This document shows positions 48,601-59,429 of a stretch of 64,000 bases of DNA, piece after piece; within the stretch, counting starts at the first letter, position 1; each line of letters starts with the position of its first letter. A program made the position numbers and the translations under genes. A model generated the notes under the pieces. That model saw nothing but the letters and a program-made list of their open reading frames with translations, was not told where the DNA came from and ran no database searches. The stretch is from Dinochytrium kinnereticum (Eukaryota > Chytridiomycota > Chytridiomycetes > Chytridiales > Chytridiaceae), in NCBI GenBank assembly GCA_027604005.1, contig JADGJT010000067.1:1-64000 (forward strand). Direction: 5' to 3'.

Positions 48601-49495
48601 CAGCCAGAGAAGAGAACGCCCCAAGAGTTCCAAACACGATTCCTTCGGAATATCGCAGGGGTAAGTCATCGTCAAATTCGGAGGAGATAGACCATATGAT
48701 GAGAGTAAAAGAGGTTGCAAATGCAAGGAGACCTGCAATATGAAGTAGTTACTCGGTTAGTTTCTCAAAAGAATGGTGAAGGGGGGGAAAAAACATGATT
48801 GGGTTCTGTTAACCTTGGAAGAAGGCACCAAGAAGCATCAAGCGGGTGGCCCACTTGATCTTTCGCTCAAGCTACGACGAGATTAGCATAAGCCCAGATT
48901 ATTGCTGTATCCCGTAGTGGAATAGAACACGGCTGCGAGGGTGTGCCAAAAGAAGAAGAAAAGAACAGGCGTTCCCTTCATAATACTGTAAACTTACCAT
49001 TCGAACAAACAGAGCACCTGTTCCCAACACCCCGAAGCTAACCGAGATCCAACTATGAATTATGCGGGAATAAATATTGTTAGGGTTAAAGTAGGCAAGC
49101 AAAGCAAAGCACTTGAATTGGTGGTGGAATGTGGAAGTCTGAAGCAGGGTCCGAGATGTCCACCAATTCACGATCAAGGGTAAATGAACCTGCAGGAATG
49201 CAAGCGCGGAGAAAATGTGATTAACCCACCTAGCAACAACAAAGGTAAGAATGTTGCGGGAATGGATGGGGTTGGTATTAACGTCGTGGATCCATGCAGG
49301 CACGGTGATGGATTGTATGTTGAAGAAGGTGGACATTGGCAGCAGCAGCCCCATAAGGAGTGCGTAGGGGACCATCCCGTGCACCACTCTGTCTGAGAAG
49401 GCCTGTTTCACGTACGCAGAGGTAGCCTCGTTGGTCGCTTGGTGCGATGCGTTAAGCCGCCGTTGTCGTCGTCGTTGAGTGTTAAAACGCAACAA
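45615..49495 (-). CDS. TOK1-type two-pore outward-rectifying potassium channel
   Basis: A multi-exon membrane protein. The N-terminal part has four hydrophobic segments (MVPYALLMGLLLP, WISVSFGVLGTGALFV, FATSFTLIIWSISS, GTLGAFSSLAVAGMGFY). The first pore unit follows: LLLITTVTYIVTAGLLYSSI with selectivity filter TIGFGDLVP. The second unit is LAVVLANTFFFGALFAYF with filter SIGYGDYVP, split by an intron after the first Gly. The eight-helix, two-pore plan is fungal TOK1. A very long cytoplasmic tail (about 500 residues) is rich in Ser, Asp and basic patches and is likely phosphorylated. It sets plasma-membrane potassium efflux and potential. Confidence 0.92.
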
Positions 49496-49552
49496 ATTCC
49501 TGTTTCGCAGTGATACAAATCTGGCACTTTGAAGTTCTTGACAACCTGAACG
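49496..49552. promoter_or_regulatory. 57-bp gap between divergent start codons
   Basis: The start codons of the potassium channel and the PACRG-like gene are 57 bp apart, so both core promoters must overlap. No known element is recognised. Confidence 0.45.
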
Positions 49553-50970
49553 ATGCTGGCCTCAGCAACGCCCCGCCGAGGGCCTCCGTCGACGCTCCAA
49601 TCCACCCCATCGCAGCCAGCGAAACCGCCCTCGTCCACCTCTTCCCTTCGCCCATCACCTCCTTACTCGAAGGTCTCATCGTCTGGTACCGCGTCGCCCC
49701 ATGCCAGGGCTGTGGGAGGGAAGCCTGCATCTGGTGATATTGCTGGAATGCGCAGGGGATCTTTGAACGGCTCGCCTGCTGGAAAGACGGTTCAACACAA
49801 GCTATCGGCCAAGGTGTTTATCGTGGGATGCGCCATTGCATCCTTCTTTCTTTTTTTTTTTGTTGTTTCACTTACCATACAGTACACCAATTGTCATTGT
49901 AGGCAACTCCATCTGCATCCACGATCTCGTTGGCATCAAAGGAAGTGAAGGCTAATAATTTTGCGAAGCCTTCAGCAAGACTCAACCCAAAAGCAGTGAA
50001 TCCTATGGGCATTGGACGTGCAAAGACGTGCGTTATCTTCTTTGCCAACGGTTTCTCATTGCCAGGATTAACATACGCATCGTCTTTTATTTCCCAATAG
50101 AGCATTTGGCCTTGCTTATTCAAAGGGATCAATACCATGGTAACTAAATGACTGGAAGTTTCTTTAACCTTCAACATAACGCTGATTTCCCTCGTGCATT
50201 TAAAGCCGGCTTCAGCATGGATCTGTTAAGCACAAGGTTGATTCAAAAGACTTTCTATTGTCTTTTCTAATGCTTTCTACTGCAGATAACTTGGTCGCAT
50301 CCGCCTTGTACTCTCGACTACAATCCTCTATTTTTGACATTGCTTGAGGGACTCCGAGAGACCGATCACCCTCATGTCTTCGTCGTTCCAGAAGCCCTTA
50401 AAGAAATGATCTCAACAACCGGAGCGAGGGATAAGATAACACCCATCATGTCTCTGGCAGTTCCACCTCTTCGGGCAGCGCTCGGGAGTCGAGAAAAGGT
50501 CAATAGCTGCTTTTTTTTTGATTCATTTGTGACTCTTCGATATTTCTTTTCTTTTCTTTCCCTGAAACATGCTGAACGAATTCCAGCCAGTAATTTTGTC
50601 GGCTATGATGATTCTACCGCGGCTAGCTACATGCCTTGGGAAGGTTTTGCTCCCTTTCCTGGCAACTATACTGCCGCCCGTGGCTCCCCATATCCTAAGC
50701 AGAGATGCAGAGATACGTGATGCCGTCTGGGCAGCTCTCCAAGGTTTGGAGGCCGGCCTAGTAGGAGAAGCACTTGAATCATCATTCCACGGAACCGGTA
50801 GTGGAGGTTTGTTGAGAACCGCGATGAGTGCCGGTGGGTCATTGGGTGGTGGAGGATACGCAGGCAGATTTGAGGCGGCAGATACACAGGTCAGATTCGA
50901 GGCAGCTAGCCGCGACGAGGTTCTCCGAGTTATTAAGAGCAAGATCCCATCTTACACTTCCGTCTTCTGA
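49553..50970 (+). CDS. PACRG-like (parkin co-regulated gene-like) protein
   Basis: Six exons (49553-49813, 49903-50027, 50101-50139, 50206-50224, 50286-50498, 50587-50970) join in phase to 259 aa; exon 4 is only 19 nt. After a Ser/Pro-rich N-terminus the conserved part reads AFGLAYSKGSIPCRLQHGS, then DYNPLFLTLLEGLRETDHPH, RDKITPIMSLAVPPLRAALG and IKSKIPSYTSVF. These match PACRG-like proteins, which form an armadillo-like helical fold. PACRG family members sit in the doublet microtubules of cilia and flagella, fitting a fungus with flagellated spores. Confidence 0.88.
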
Positions 50971-52320
50971 ACTGAACAGCAAGAAACTCGTGTGGTGACA
51001 GATTCTTTCTTCCTCATCCAAATGATCCCAATGAAGCTCACATCCTATTTTACACGATGTCCATAAGTTTCCTTCATACACTTTTCCTTCTCCATGCCTT
51101 TGAGTCTTTTCAAGTTTGACCTCTGCTCCGCCTGAACACTGGAGCAATAAGAAATAAATTGCGATTATTATTTATTATTATTTTGAAAGCACAGTCAAAA
51201 AAAAAACAAAAACACGGCGAACGACCAAGGCCAGACGCCCATGTATCACTGTCGAAGGCTGAGGCAATAGCGATCTTATTAGGCCTCTTGTGCAGTTTAC
51301 ACTGATTTTTAATGGTCAAGAGAAGCGCCGAAAGGACAGGAAAGGGGCCACGGTGGGAGCCTTCGGTCAAGGTATTGCGGTCAACAGCCGAAAAGCGACC
51401 TTCCTCTGCCATTGCGTGACGGCTGTGCCAAAGCGCCATCCATCCACCCCACAGCCTCACTCGCTCAATCATCGTACGCGAACCACACCGTCAGCGCGTA
51501 ACCGATGCTCACGATCAGCGGCCCTCTCAGCCGATACGCGTGTAGGCGACAGCAGAAATCCCATTGGGATTGTTTGAAGTCGTCGAAATTAAAAATCAAA
51601 AAAAAGGAGAAGAAAAAAAAAAATACTGCCCATTATTACTGAAGGTCGCAAGGTTCCTCTCGACAACGGTCGACCCTCGCCCGCCCCACCGCTCGAAACC
51701 ATCCGATAACGACGAGGAGACGGTACTCCATCTGAACGCCGCTGCATCCGCTGCGCATCCACTCGGAATAATCGCTATTTGCACCCGGGCTCTGCTTCTT
51801 GCTCGAAGAAGGCGGACTTACTTGAAGAGGCTGGCGGAGTAACCAACAAGTGGCCGTTCTCAACCACTGCTGCAAGCTCTTGTTCTTGCCGCTCATTGAC
51901 GACGCCGGAACTATCTCTTCTCTTTTTGCCTCGGTGTTATGTATCATTATACCTTGGTCGAAACCACCGTTCGAACGTCAAGAGGGGTTCTTCCTCGTCT
52001 GCAGTGATATTGGACCGCTGTGCATCCCGGTCTTCAATCAACTAGTTGGAAAAGCATCTTGACCGATTGACATTGAGGAAGCTCTCTCTCTCCGCCATCT
52101 CAGGAAAAAAACTTCAACAATTGGAAAGCTCCTTCCCTACGTCCCCGTTTTGCCACCATACCATCTGCTCTTCCTTACCATACTTCCTATTGCTTGACTT
52201 GCTTCTCCTATCCCAAAGAACCCGGAATCATCAACAAACCTGATCCAAACAGCCACCCACTTTTTGTCACATCATCACCACTATACACATCACCACACTT
52301 GGACCCACCAGCACTAGGAA
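50971..52320. other. Long 5' flank of the WNK kinase gene; no gene recognised
   Basis: Frames here (for example 51110-51472 and 51636-51947 minus, 51564-51842 plus) are short and show no domain. The last 500 bp are pyrimidine-rich and may be 5' UTR. An upstream non-coding exon cannot be excluded. Confidence 0.45.
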
Positions 52321-55300
52321 ATGGACAACACTCAGAAAGATTTCATGGCCGCCAGCTCGTCAACGCACCAAGGTGAAAATGAGGACGACGATGAGGAGCA
52401 TAAGATCGTAGAGGTGAATGTCATTACCTTTCCCTAATCTGGGTTGGTGGCTGCCATAGGGTGTGCCACCAAGCTAATCCTCCGATGAGACGGATCCTGG
52501 AAACTTTCGCCCCTCATGATACTGTTGGATAAAATCCGATTCATTCAATGCACTGCCGTTTTACCCATTCTACATAACTCGCCCATGCCGTAATTCTGAC
52601 ACCTTCATACCCACCTCCTTTTCCTCAAAAAGTCGGATCCTTCAGGCCGATTTGAACGATACGCCGAAAGTCTTGGAAAAGGAGCCTACAAGGAGGTCTT
52701 CAAGGCTTTCGATGAAGAAGAAGGCGTCGAGGTTGCCTGGAACCAACTCCGTGTTGATCATCTAAGAAAGCAAGACGCCCAACGCATCCTCTCGGAAATT
52801 CAAATTCTTCAGTCTCTTCGCAATGACAACATCATCAATCTCTATCATGCCTGGGGTGCTCGAGGGAACGATGGGAAGGAACGAGTTTGCTTTATCACGG
52901 AACTTATGACTTCGGGGACCCTGAAGGCATATCTCAGAAAGACTAAGGGTCCGATAAAGCCAAAGGTCTTGAAGAGTTGGTGCAGGCAAATTCTTCTGGG
53001 GCTCCATTACTTACATACTCGAAGCCCTCCGATCATCCACAGGTGTGGCATCGCCGGTTCTATTGAGATCTTTAGCTAATTATCGTTTTCCTAAATCGTC
53101 AATAGGGACCTAAAGTGTGAAAACATCTTTATTAATGGAAACAATGGTCAAGCCAAGATCGGGGACTTGGGTCTCGCTATAGTCAAAAGCAAAGATCACC
53201 TTTCTTCAGTCTTAGGGTTGGTTCATCTGAAAGCCTTATAGAAGTCGTTTATTTTCTGCCGCTTATTTCAGTCTAATGTTCTTTTCGCTACTTATAAAAC
53301 GACATGATCGTCTGAATAGAACGCCCGAATTCATGGCTCCCGAATTTTACGACGAAAAGTACGACGAAAAGGTCGACATCTATGCCTTCGGTATGGTCGT
53401 TATCGAGATCGTGACAAAAGAATACCCCTACGCAGAATGCACGAACCAAGCCCAGATCTACAAGAAGGTCTCATCCGGTGTAAAGCCGCAGGCGCTTCAA
53501 AAGGTTCTGGATCCCGAGACAAAAAGCTTTATCGAACAGTGTATCATCTTTGATCCGAACCAAAGACCATCGGCTGCCGAGCTTCTGCAGAATCCTTTCT
53601 TCCGGGTAGTTGGCGCCGGAACCGGTCCAGTAAGCGTTGGTGGCAGCAATATCAATACCTCGCAAGAGTCTCTGCTTAGCAATAATGGGATGGAAGGCGG
53701 GTTAACGCCTATTAATGCAGCGTCTTCACCTAGTAGCGTCGGTATGGAAGGAACTCTTGGGTCCGTCGAACGGAATCAGGCCAATGGCTCAGTGATGAGT
53801 CCCGTTGAGGCGGGAGGGGCAGAAGTTGGGACAACGGTTACCCCAAGTCCCTGGATGTCCCCAAAGCAGACGCAAAGCCGGGTTGTCTCTCCGACTGAGG
53901 CTGGTATTACGATGGCTAAGATAGGATCCAACGATGGGAACTTCCCCTCGCAGACTCCGCTTGCCTCCCACTCGTTGCCTGATTTAAGCGACACGAGTTC
54001 GGAATCGTATCATCGGATATATCAGTCTATGCCTTCGGTCAATGGAAGACCTTCCGTTGGAAATGGCCCTCCTCCTTCGACAGCTTCCAGTGGATCCATG
54101 TCGACACCGATGCCGAACCAGCAGCAGCAGCAGTTGACGAGTGCCGGAGGCTCTGCACCGAACCTTGTAAATGTTTCAGGTGGAGGGTCTATGGCCTCGG
54201 TGATGATTGAGGCTGCTGAGCGCCCAACGGAATCGATCGTAGTGTTTCGTATGGTCTACAATGTTGGCACTGGGCCGGGATCGGGATCAAAAGAGATTCG
54301 CTTCCCCTTCAACCTGCCAGAAGATACAGCGACGGATGTGGTATCGGAGATGGTGAAGGAGAATTTAGTTGGTGGAAAAGATGAGCAACTTGTCAGGAGG
54401 CGGCTCGAAGAGAAAGTTAAGGGTATTCTTCTATTGGAAAGAGGGAGTGGGTTTGGTTCCAATCCTTCCATTTCGTCGGCGTCCTCTGCTTCCGTTCCTT
54501 CCGTTGTGGGAGTGCCGCCTGCAGCTGCTGGTTACAATGTCGGTACTGGTGGCGATTGGCATCCTTCCAATCCTTCAATGGGCGTTCGGAAAGCTTCGGA
54601 TCACAGCTTACCACTTGATACTCGTTCTCTCCCTAGACATCCTTCACGCACTCCCGAAGATCCTACCCAGTACCATCCACCCTCCCATCTGAAATCTGCC
54701 ACCTTACCCCGTGTAGCGTCAGGTCCAAATCAATACCCATCCGGAAATCCCGCTCAGGCTGCACCACAACACGACTATCATAACCATTATACTCATCAAT
54801 CAACTTCAGGCGCTCAGGCTCAAGGAGCTGGAGCTGGTGTGTCATCTGCGGATGCCTCGTCGGTCGCCAGATCTCACTCTTCTGTGTCACTGAGCTCTAT
54901 GGTATCTTCGGCGTCTTGGGCTTCTGCCCCTTTGCCGGGTGTAAATTCCGTGGCTGTTCCTCCTACCGCTGCTCAGGCTATCGCCTCTGCCTCCGCGGCA
55001 ACCGTTAAGCTCGTCGGTGCTCCTAATTCGCAGCCGCAGAACGCCTCAGGTGCAGTTGTTCCGTCTATGTCAGCACCTGCGTCGACTCAAGGGTCTCCGA
55101 TGTCGGTACCTGAGGATTCTGTAGTGCCTAGTGGGGAGACTGTGCGGCCAGTTCAACCAGTTCAACTACGGCCTGAAGATCCAACTTTGGGTACGGGACA
55201 GACTCATTCGGCTGGGCCGCCTGTGCTGAATCTTCCAAGGGCTTGGTCACCGCCTTTGACGAGAACTGGTTCACAGCCAAATCAGCTGAATGTGGGGCCA

Positions 55301-55843
55301 CAGGCCTTGCCGCCGAGCAGTGCTCCAAGACCTTTAGGTCAGACAGTTCCGCCAGTCATGGGCCCCTCCGGCCCACAATCCAACCCAAGCGTTCAAAAAA
55401 GGTTGCAAGAGCTCCAAGAGTTGAACCTAAAGAACCTTGGCCTTGTAGCACGCCCGACCGCCTCCTCCGTACCGTCATCATCCGTATCGTCTGCAGCGTC
55501 ATCTGCGCCTTCCAACGCATCCTCCGCGGCGACCTCTGCAAACTCGACCCCAACGCCGTCCCCGTCGACTGTTGGGGCACCGGCTGTTGGAGCAGCATCA
55601 AGAGTCATGAGCTCGCAAGTTGGTGCAAAGCAAGGGCCACAGCACCCGCATTTTCAGACGATGCATACGGGGACTCAGGTTCAGATGCAGTCCCAACACC
55701 CGCATCATCAGGGGTTTCACCAGCAACAGCAAGGAGCGTCGCTTCAGCATCTTTCTTCGGGGCAGTTGCCATTGGTTCCCCAGTCTGTATCAGCAGGAAG
55801 CGGGGCTGGGAAAGAGCTAGGTGTACCGCGACCACCGCATTAG
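52321..55843 (+). CDS. WNK (with-no-lysine) protein kinase
   Basis: Four exons (52321-52413, 52633-53042, 53106-53216, 53320-55843) join in phase to 1045 aa. The glycine loop is [12 protein letters not shown] with the atypical catalytic Lys at residue 51. The usual beta-3 Lys is replaced (VEVAWNQL), the hallmark of [18 protein letters not shown] (DLG as in WNKs) and GTPEFMAPE follow. After the kinase a region starting [12 protein letters not shown] and reaching [10 protein letters not shown] resembles the CCT/PF2 regulatory domain that binds RFxV peptides. The last 500 residues are disordered (Ser/Pro/Ala/Gln-rich). WNKs sense osmotic state and chloride and activate SPAK/OSR1-type kinases. 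Confidence 0.93.
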
Positions 55844-56528
55844 TGGAGGGTGGCTTAGCGCTAACGTTCCCGGCGTGTCTTTTGTTTGCTTTGGCGGCTG
55901 GACCGCCGGTTGGTTTGCTTTTTACCTTTTTATATTGTTTCCCCCTCCCCTGCCCCTACCTTTTTTTTTTCTTAGTGGATTTGGGGTGGAATTGTATCGA
56001 TTTTTTCTTGTCCTTTGTTTGTCTATTACACAGCATATACACGTTGCATAGAGATTTAGGCGGTATTAGGAGGGTGGCTAGAGTTTTAGCGGGCTATATT
56101 TTGTTCGGTTTTTTTTTCATCGCCTTTTCTTTATTTTTTGTTTTTTCCCATAGAAACTGTTACAGCCCTTGCGCATTCCTTTTTTTTTCCCCCTGTTGTT
56201 TTCATTCTTTTATTTTTATTGTTTATGTTCGACGTTTGAATGTTTTCTATAGTTTATCCCTTTCCCCTTCTTTGCCAATGGCTGGCCTTTTCTCCTTCTT
56301 TCTGCCTTTTGTTGGGTTCGTTTATTGTTGTTTTTCCTTCTATCGTTTCATCATTCCTTGGAAATCCGTTGTTCCAATTTGTAGACCCAAGTGGGGTCGT
56401 TTTTCTCCCTCCCCTCACCGCTTTTATGGAAAGAAAAGAACTTGACAAAATACGAAAGACCGAAGAGAAAAAAAAAAATAACCAACGAAAAAAATACCAA
56501 CAAAAAAAACAAACCATTGATACCTTGA
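55844..56528. other. T-rich 3' flank of WNK gene and PYM promoter
   Basis: The sequence is dominated by T and CT tracts on the plus strand (55960-56340), then A-rich just before 56520. Long open frames here are low-complexity artefacts. Confidence 0.5.
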
Positions 56529-57056
56529 ATGGCGAGCAATCAAGATACTCCTCGGGTGATCCCCGCAAGCCGTCGCCCAGACGGAACACTTCGGAAAGAG
56601 ATCAAAATTCGCGCTGGTTACGTTCCCCTTGAAGAAGTCGAAAAGTACAGCAACGCAAGGATCGAGGCGTCCAAAGTGCCTGTTGGTTATGTTCCTGGGC
56701 TTGGCGTCAAAACCCCGGAACCAAGTGCTGGAGGAGAGGGGATGAGCAAATCGGCCAAGAAGAATGCGAAGCGGAAGGCTAATAAGGCTAAGGAGGAGGG
56801 ATCGGTTGAGGCTCCCAAATCAAAGGAAGAGGCGGTGTCAGCAGCTGTGCCAACACCGTCAGAATCAGGGGGCGGATTGGCCGACACGGAGAAGAAGCTG
56901 AAAGGTCTGAGGAAGAAACTTCGGCAGATTGAGGATTTGGAGGCGAAGGATGCATCCACGCTTCTTCCTGAGCAGAAGGAGAAGGTGACGAAAAAGGCGG
57001 AGATTCTTGACGAGATACAGGAGCTTGAGACTTTGATGGCAAAGATGGGAGTTTAA
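56529..57056 (+). CDS. PYM1: Partner of Y14 and Mago (PYM/WIBG), exon junction complex disassembly factor
   Basis: A single exon of 175 aa. The N-terminal Mago-Y14-binding motif is clear: VIPASRRPDGTLRKEIKIR followed by AGYVPLEEVEKY. A Lys-rich middle (SKSAKKNAKRKANKAKEE) and a C-terminal coiled coil (KLKGLRKKLRQIEDLEAK, DEIQELETLMAKMGV) complete the usual layout. PYM removes the exon junction complex from mRNA during translation via the ribosome. Its presence fits the intron-dense genes around it. Confidence 0.93.
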   Translation: MASNQDTPRVIPASRRPDGTLRKEIKIRAGYVPLEEVEKYSNARIEASKVPVGYVPGLGVKTPEPSAGGEGMSKSAKKNAKRKANKAKEEGSVEAPKSKEEAVSAAVPTPSESGGGLADTEKKLKGLRKKLRQIEDLEAKDASTLLPEQKEKVTKKAEILDEIQELETLMAKMGV

Positions 57057-57417
57057 AGGGTTGAAGAAGCTTCTCCTTTCAAAGTGGGGGATCTATCAGC
57101 GAAGGGGGTTTTTCCTCGATGGCTAATGAGCAGAAAAGAAAAGTACAAAACTATGGAGATAAGAGAACGGTTTAAAGATTTGAGGAAGCCGCATAGCTGC
57201 TGCGAGAGCCTTACACGTATATCCCAGGTTTGATTAGAAAACCTCTACATAAGCCCGCTGTACAATCCTGATAACAAAGTGGATCAATAAACACGATATG
57301 ATAGTTTCATGCGATAAATAATACCAAATGACAACAGAAGGAATGCATGTATTGATTGTTCTCTTGGTACAAAAAAGTTATTTTGAGGGATGTGGGGGAT
57401 AGCTGATTTATCAACAG
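57057..57417. other. Convergent 3' intergenic region
   Basis: About 360 bp between the stops of PYM and the sororin-like gene. No coding or structural feature seen. Confidence 0.5.
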
Positions 57418-59257
57418 CTATTCAATAACTCCTTCTTCAAGCTCGTATTCATCAATCTCCTGAAAATACCGCCGCCGCTCTTCAACCTGCTTCAAATATT
57501 CCTGTTGGTCCAAAATAAAACAACGCAGCAAGCTTATTAGTTGGATATACTTGGAAAAAGGAAAAAAGTCAAATAGTATAAAAGAAAGAAAAGAGACACA
57601 CCTCATCCACTACATCACCAAAATCTACCTCCTCGTTCTTCTCCTCCCGTCTAATTCGTTTTATCCCCCTCCGCACCCTGACAGGTTTCTCCTCCTCACT
57701 CTCCTCACTCTCACTCTCACTCTTATTCTCATCCTCGTCACTTTCACGTGTCTGCTTTCTCCTAACAGCCCTTGTTCTTCGTATAGCCGCGGCACGAATA
57801 TTCTGAACCATAGACCGCAATGGGGCTCGTTCTTTCTCTAGTTCCGGAGCTTGGCCTGGAGCCAGAGTTGGAGAGGATGAAGTGGCGTTTGAGTCGGTGG
57901 TGGGGCTTTTTGTTAAGATAGGCTCGGGTTTCGGTTTTGTAGATGTTGAAGCGCTGGTGTTGATAGAGGACTTTAAGGTAGTTTTGGCGAAGACAGGTGG
58001 TGAAGAGGTTTTTTCACATAGCCGCCTCTTTTCGATGATCCTTTCGGCCTCCATAAACCCAAACGGGTCGTCAGAAGGAAGTGAGGCAGTCGTAGATTCG
58101 CTATCCTCATCCTTCAAATCCTGTGATTCGAGTCCCCCCAATGGATGCCGAGGTTTGATCTCTGTTCCAACTTTCTTCAACTCAGACCACCCCAAACCTC
58201 TAACCGCCCCATCAAACGAACCCCCAAAAGATTCCGTCTCAACCACAACCCTCCTACCATCACTTTCTAACCCAGCCAAACTCCTTCGCCCCGCCCCTAG
58301 GTCAAAGGACCCTACAGACACCCTGCCAACAATCGGGGACGAAAATCCCGTCTCAGTTCTCCTACTCCCAAAGAGTGGTGAGAGCCTGGGACTCTCCATA
58401 ACCCCTCTCGAAATCCTTGTTACGGCGGTATCAGCCGTTCGAGGAGCTTGCGATAACCCGCGATGATGTTTGTAAGCTGATCCTATTCGAGAAGACGGTG
58501 ATTTGGTGTGCTCAGAGAGAGCGTCTGCATCGTCAATCAGCTCATCATCTCGTTGTAAAGTTATTTCGGAGAAGGGAACGCGAGGGGTTGAGGTTGATCG
58601 TCTACCGCTTTGAACACGGGATCCGTTTAAGGTGTCAGGAGGTGGTATGTTTTCTTTGTCGTTTAGAGGGGTGTCGTCGAATTTTGTCCGGGAAGCATTA
58701 GATGGGATGGAATGTGGTTGTCCACTTGATTTGATCAATGGTTTTGTTGGCGCTGATGTTGGGCGTGGTAAGGACATTTCCTGGTACTTTTCCTTTGAAG
58801 CATTGGCCTTCTGTACCAAGTCCTTCAAATCCGTCTCCTTGCCCACATTGGCCTCCTTGTGGAGTGTCCGAGGTCCTGACTGATTCTCTTGAACATTCCC
58901 CACCTCACTTGACTCCAACGCACTCTTCAATTTCTCTTTGGCCATGAAAGTTGACGGCTGCTTGACCCCTCCTCGTTTTGTCAAGGAAGTCTTCAGATCT
59001 GTCTTCTGGAGCACAGCCTTTCCGGCCACCCGTCCAACATTCACTGGTTCCAAAGCATTACGGTTTGCCTTATTCGATCCAGTCTTATCCGAAAGAACGG
59101 TGCCAAACGATCTGATTGCAGATTCTTTCATGTTGGCGGCGGTAGCCTTAACCCTTGCTGACGCTCTCAGTGTTCCAATGCCTCCAACGGGCAAAACATT
59201 CTCCTGAGCAAGTCCTCCTCCGTCTCCATCCAGTTTGGCTCTTGAACGCGTTTTCAT
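57418..59257 (-). CDS. Sororin-like cohesin protector (candidate)
   Basis: Two exons (59257-57602, 57501-57418) join in phase to 579 aa. Most of it is disordered and basic/Ser-rich. Three short features stand out, in the order known from sororin (CDCA5): a KEN box in PLNDKENIPPP (residues 201-203), an FGF motif in SDDPFGFMEAERI (399-401), and a C-terminal aromatic/acidic segment RRRYFQEIDEYELEEGVIE split over the intron. In animals the KEN box directs APC/C destruction, FGF binds Pds5/Wapl, and the C-terminal sororin domain contacts cohesin. Several S/T-P sites (STSTPRVPFSE, SRGVMESPRLSP) could be CDK targets. Basic and acidic stretches precede the intron (RAVRRKQTR, SESEESEEE). Without alignment this remains a strong guess. 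Confidence 0.6.
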
Positions 59258-59429
59258 GATGTGTGAGAATGAATGGATTCCTCTGGCGCACACTGATCGC
59301 TGGTTTTGTTTAAAGTGTCTGTTGTCTGCAGTAGCAGCTGCTGGTCCACCTTGTGGCTGGTGGAGTGTTTCCCTGCAAAATAATAATTTTCTGGCTTTGG
59401 CTGTCCGAGTTTTGCGAATGAGTTTTATT

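Noticed and set aside
50041..50100. Exon reading TCVIFFANGFSLPG in the PACRG-like gene
   Set aside because: No donor follows it; using the donor at 50028 and acceptor at 50100 gives the family block AFGLAYSKGSIPC instead.
51636..51947. Possible small gene on the minus strand upstream of the WNK kinase
   Set aside because: No domain, no signal peptide, poor codon pattern; more likely 5' flank.
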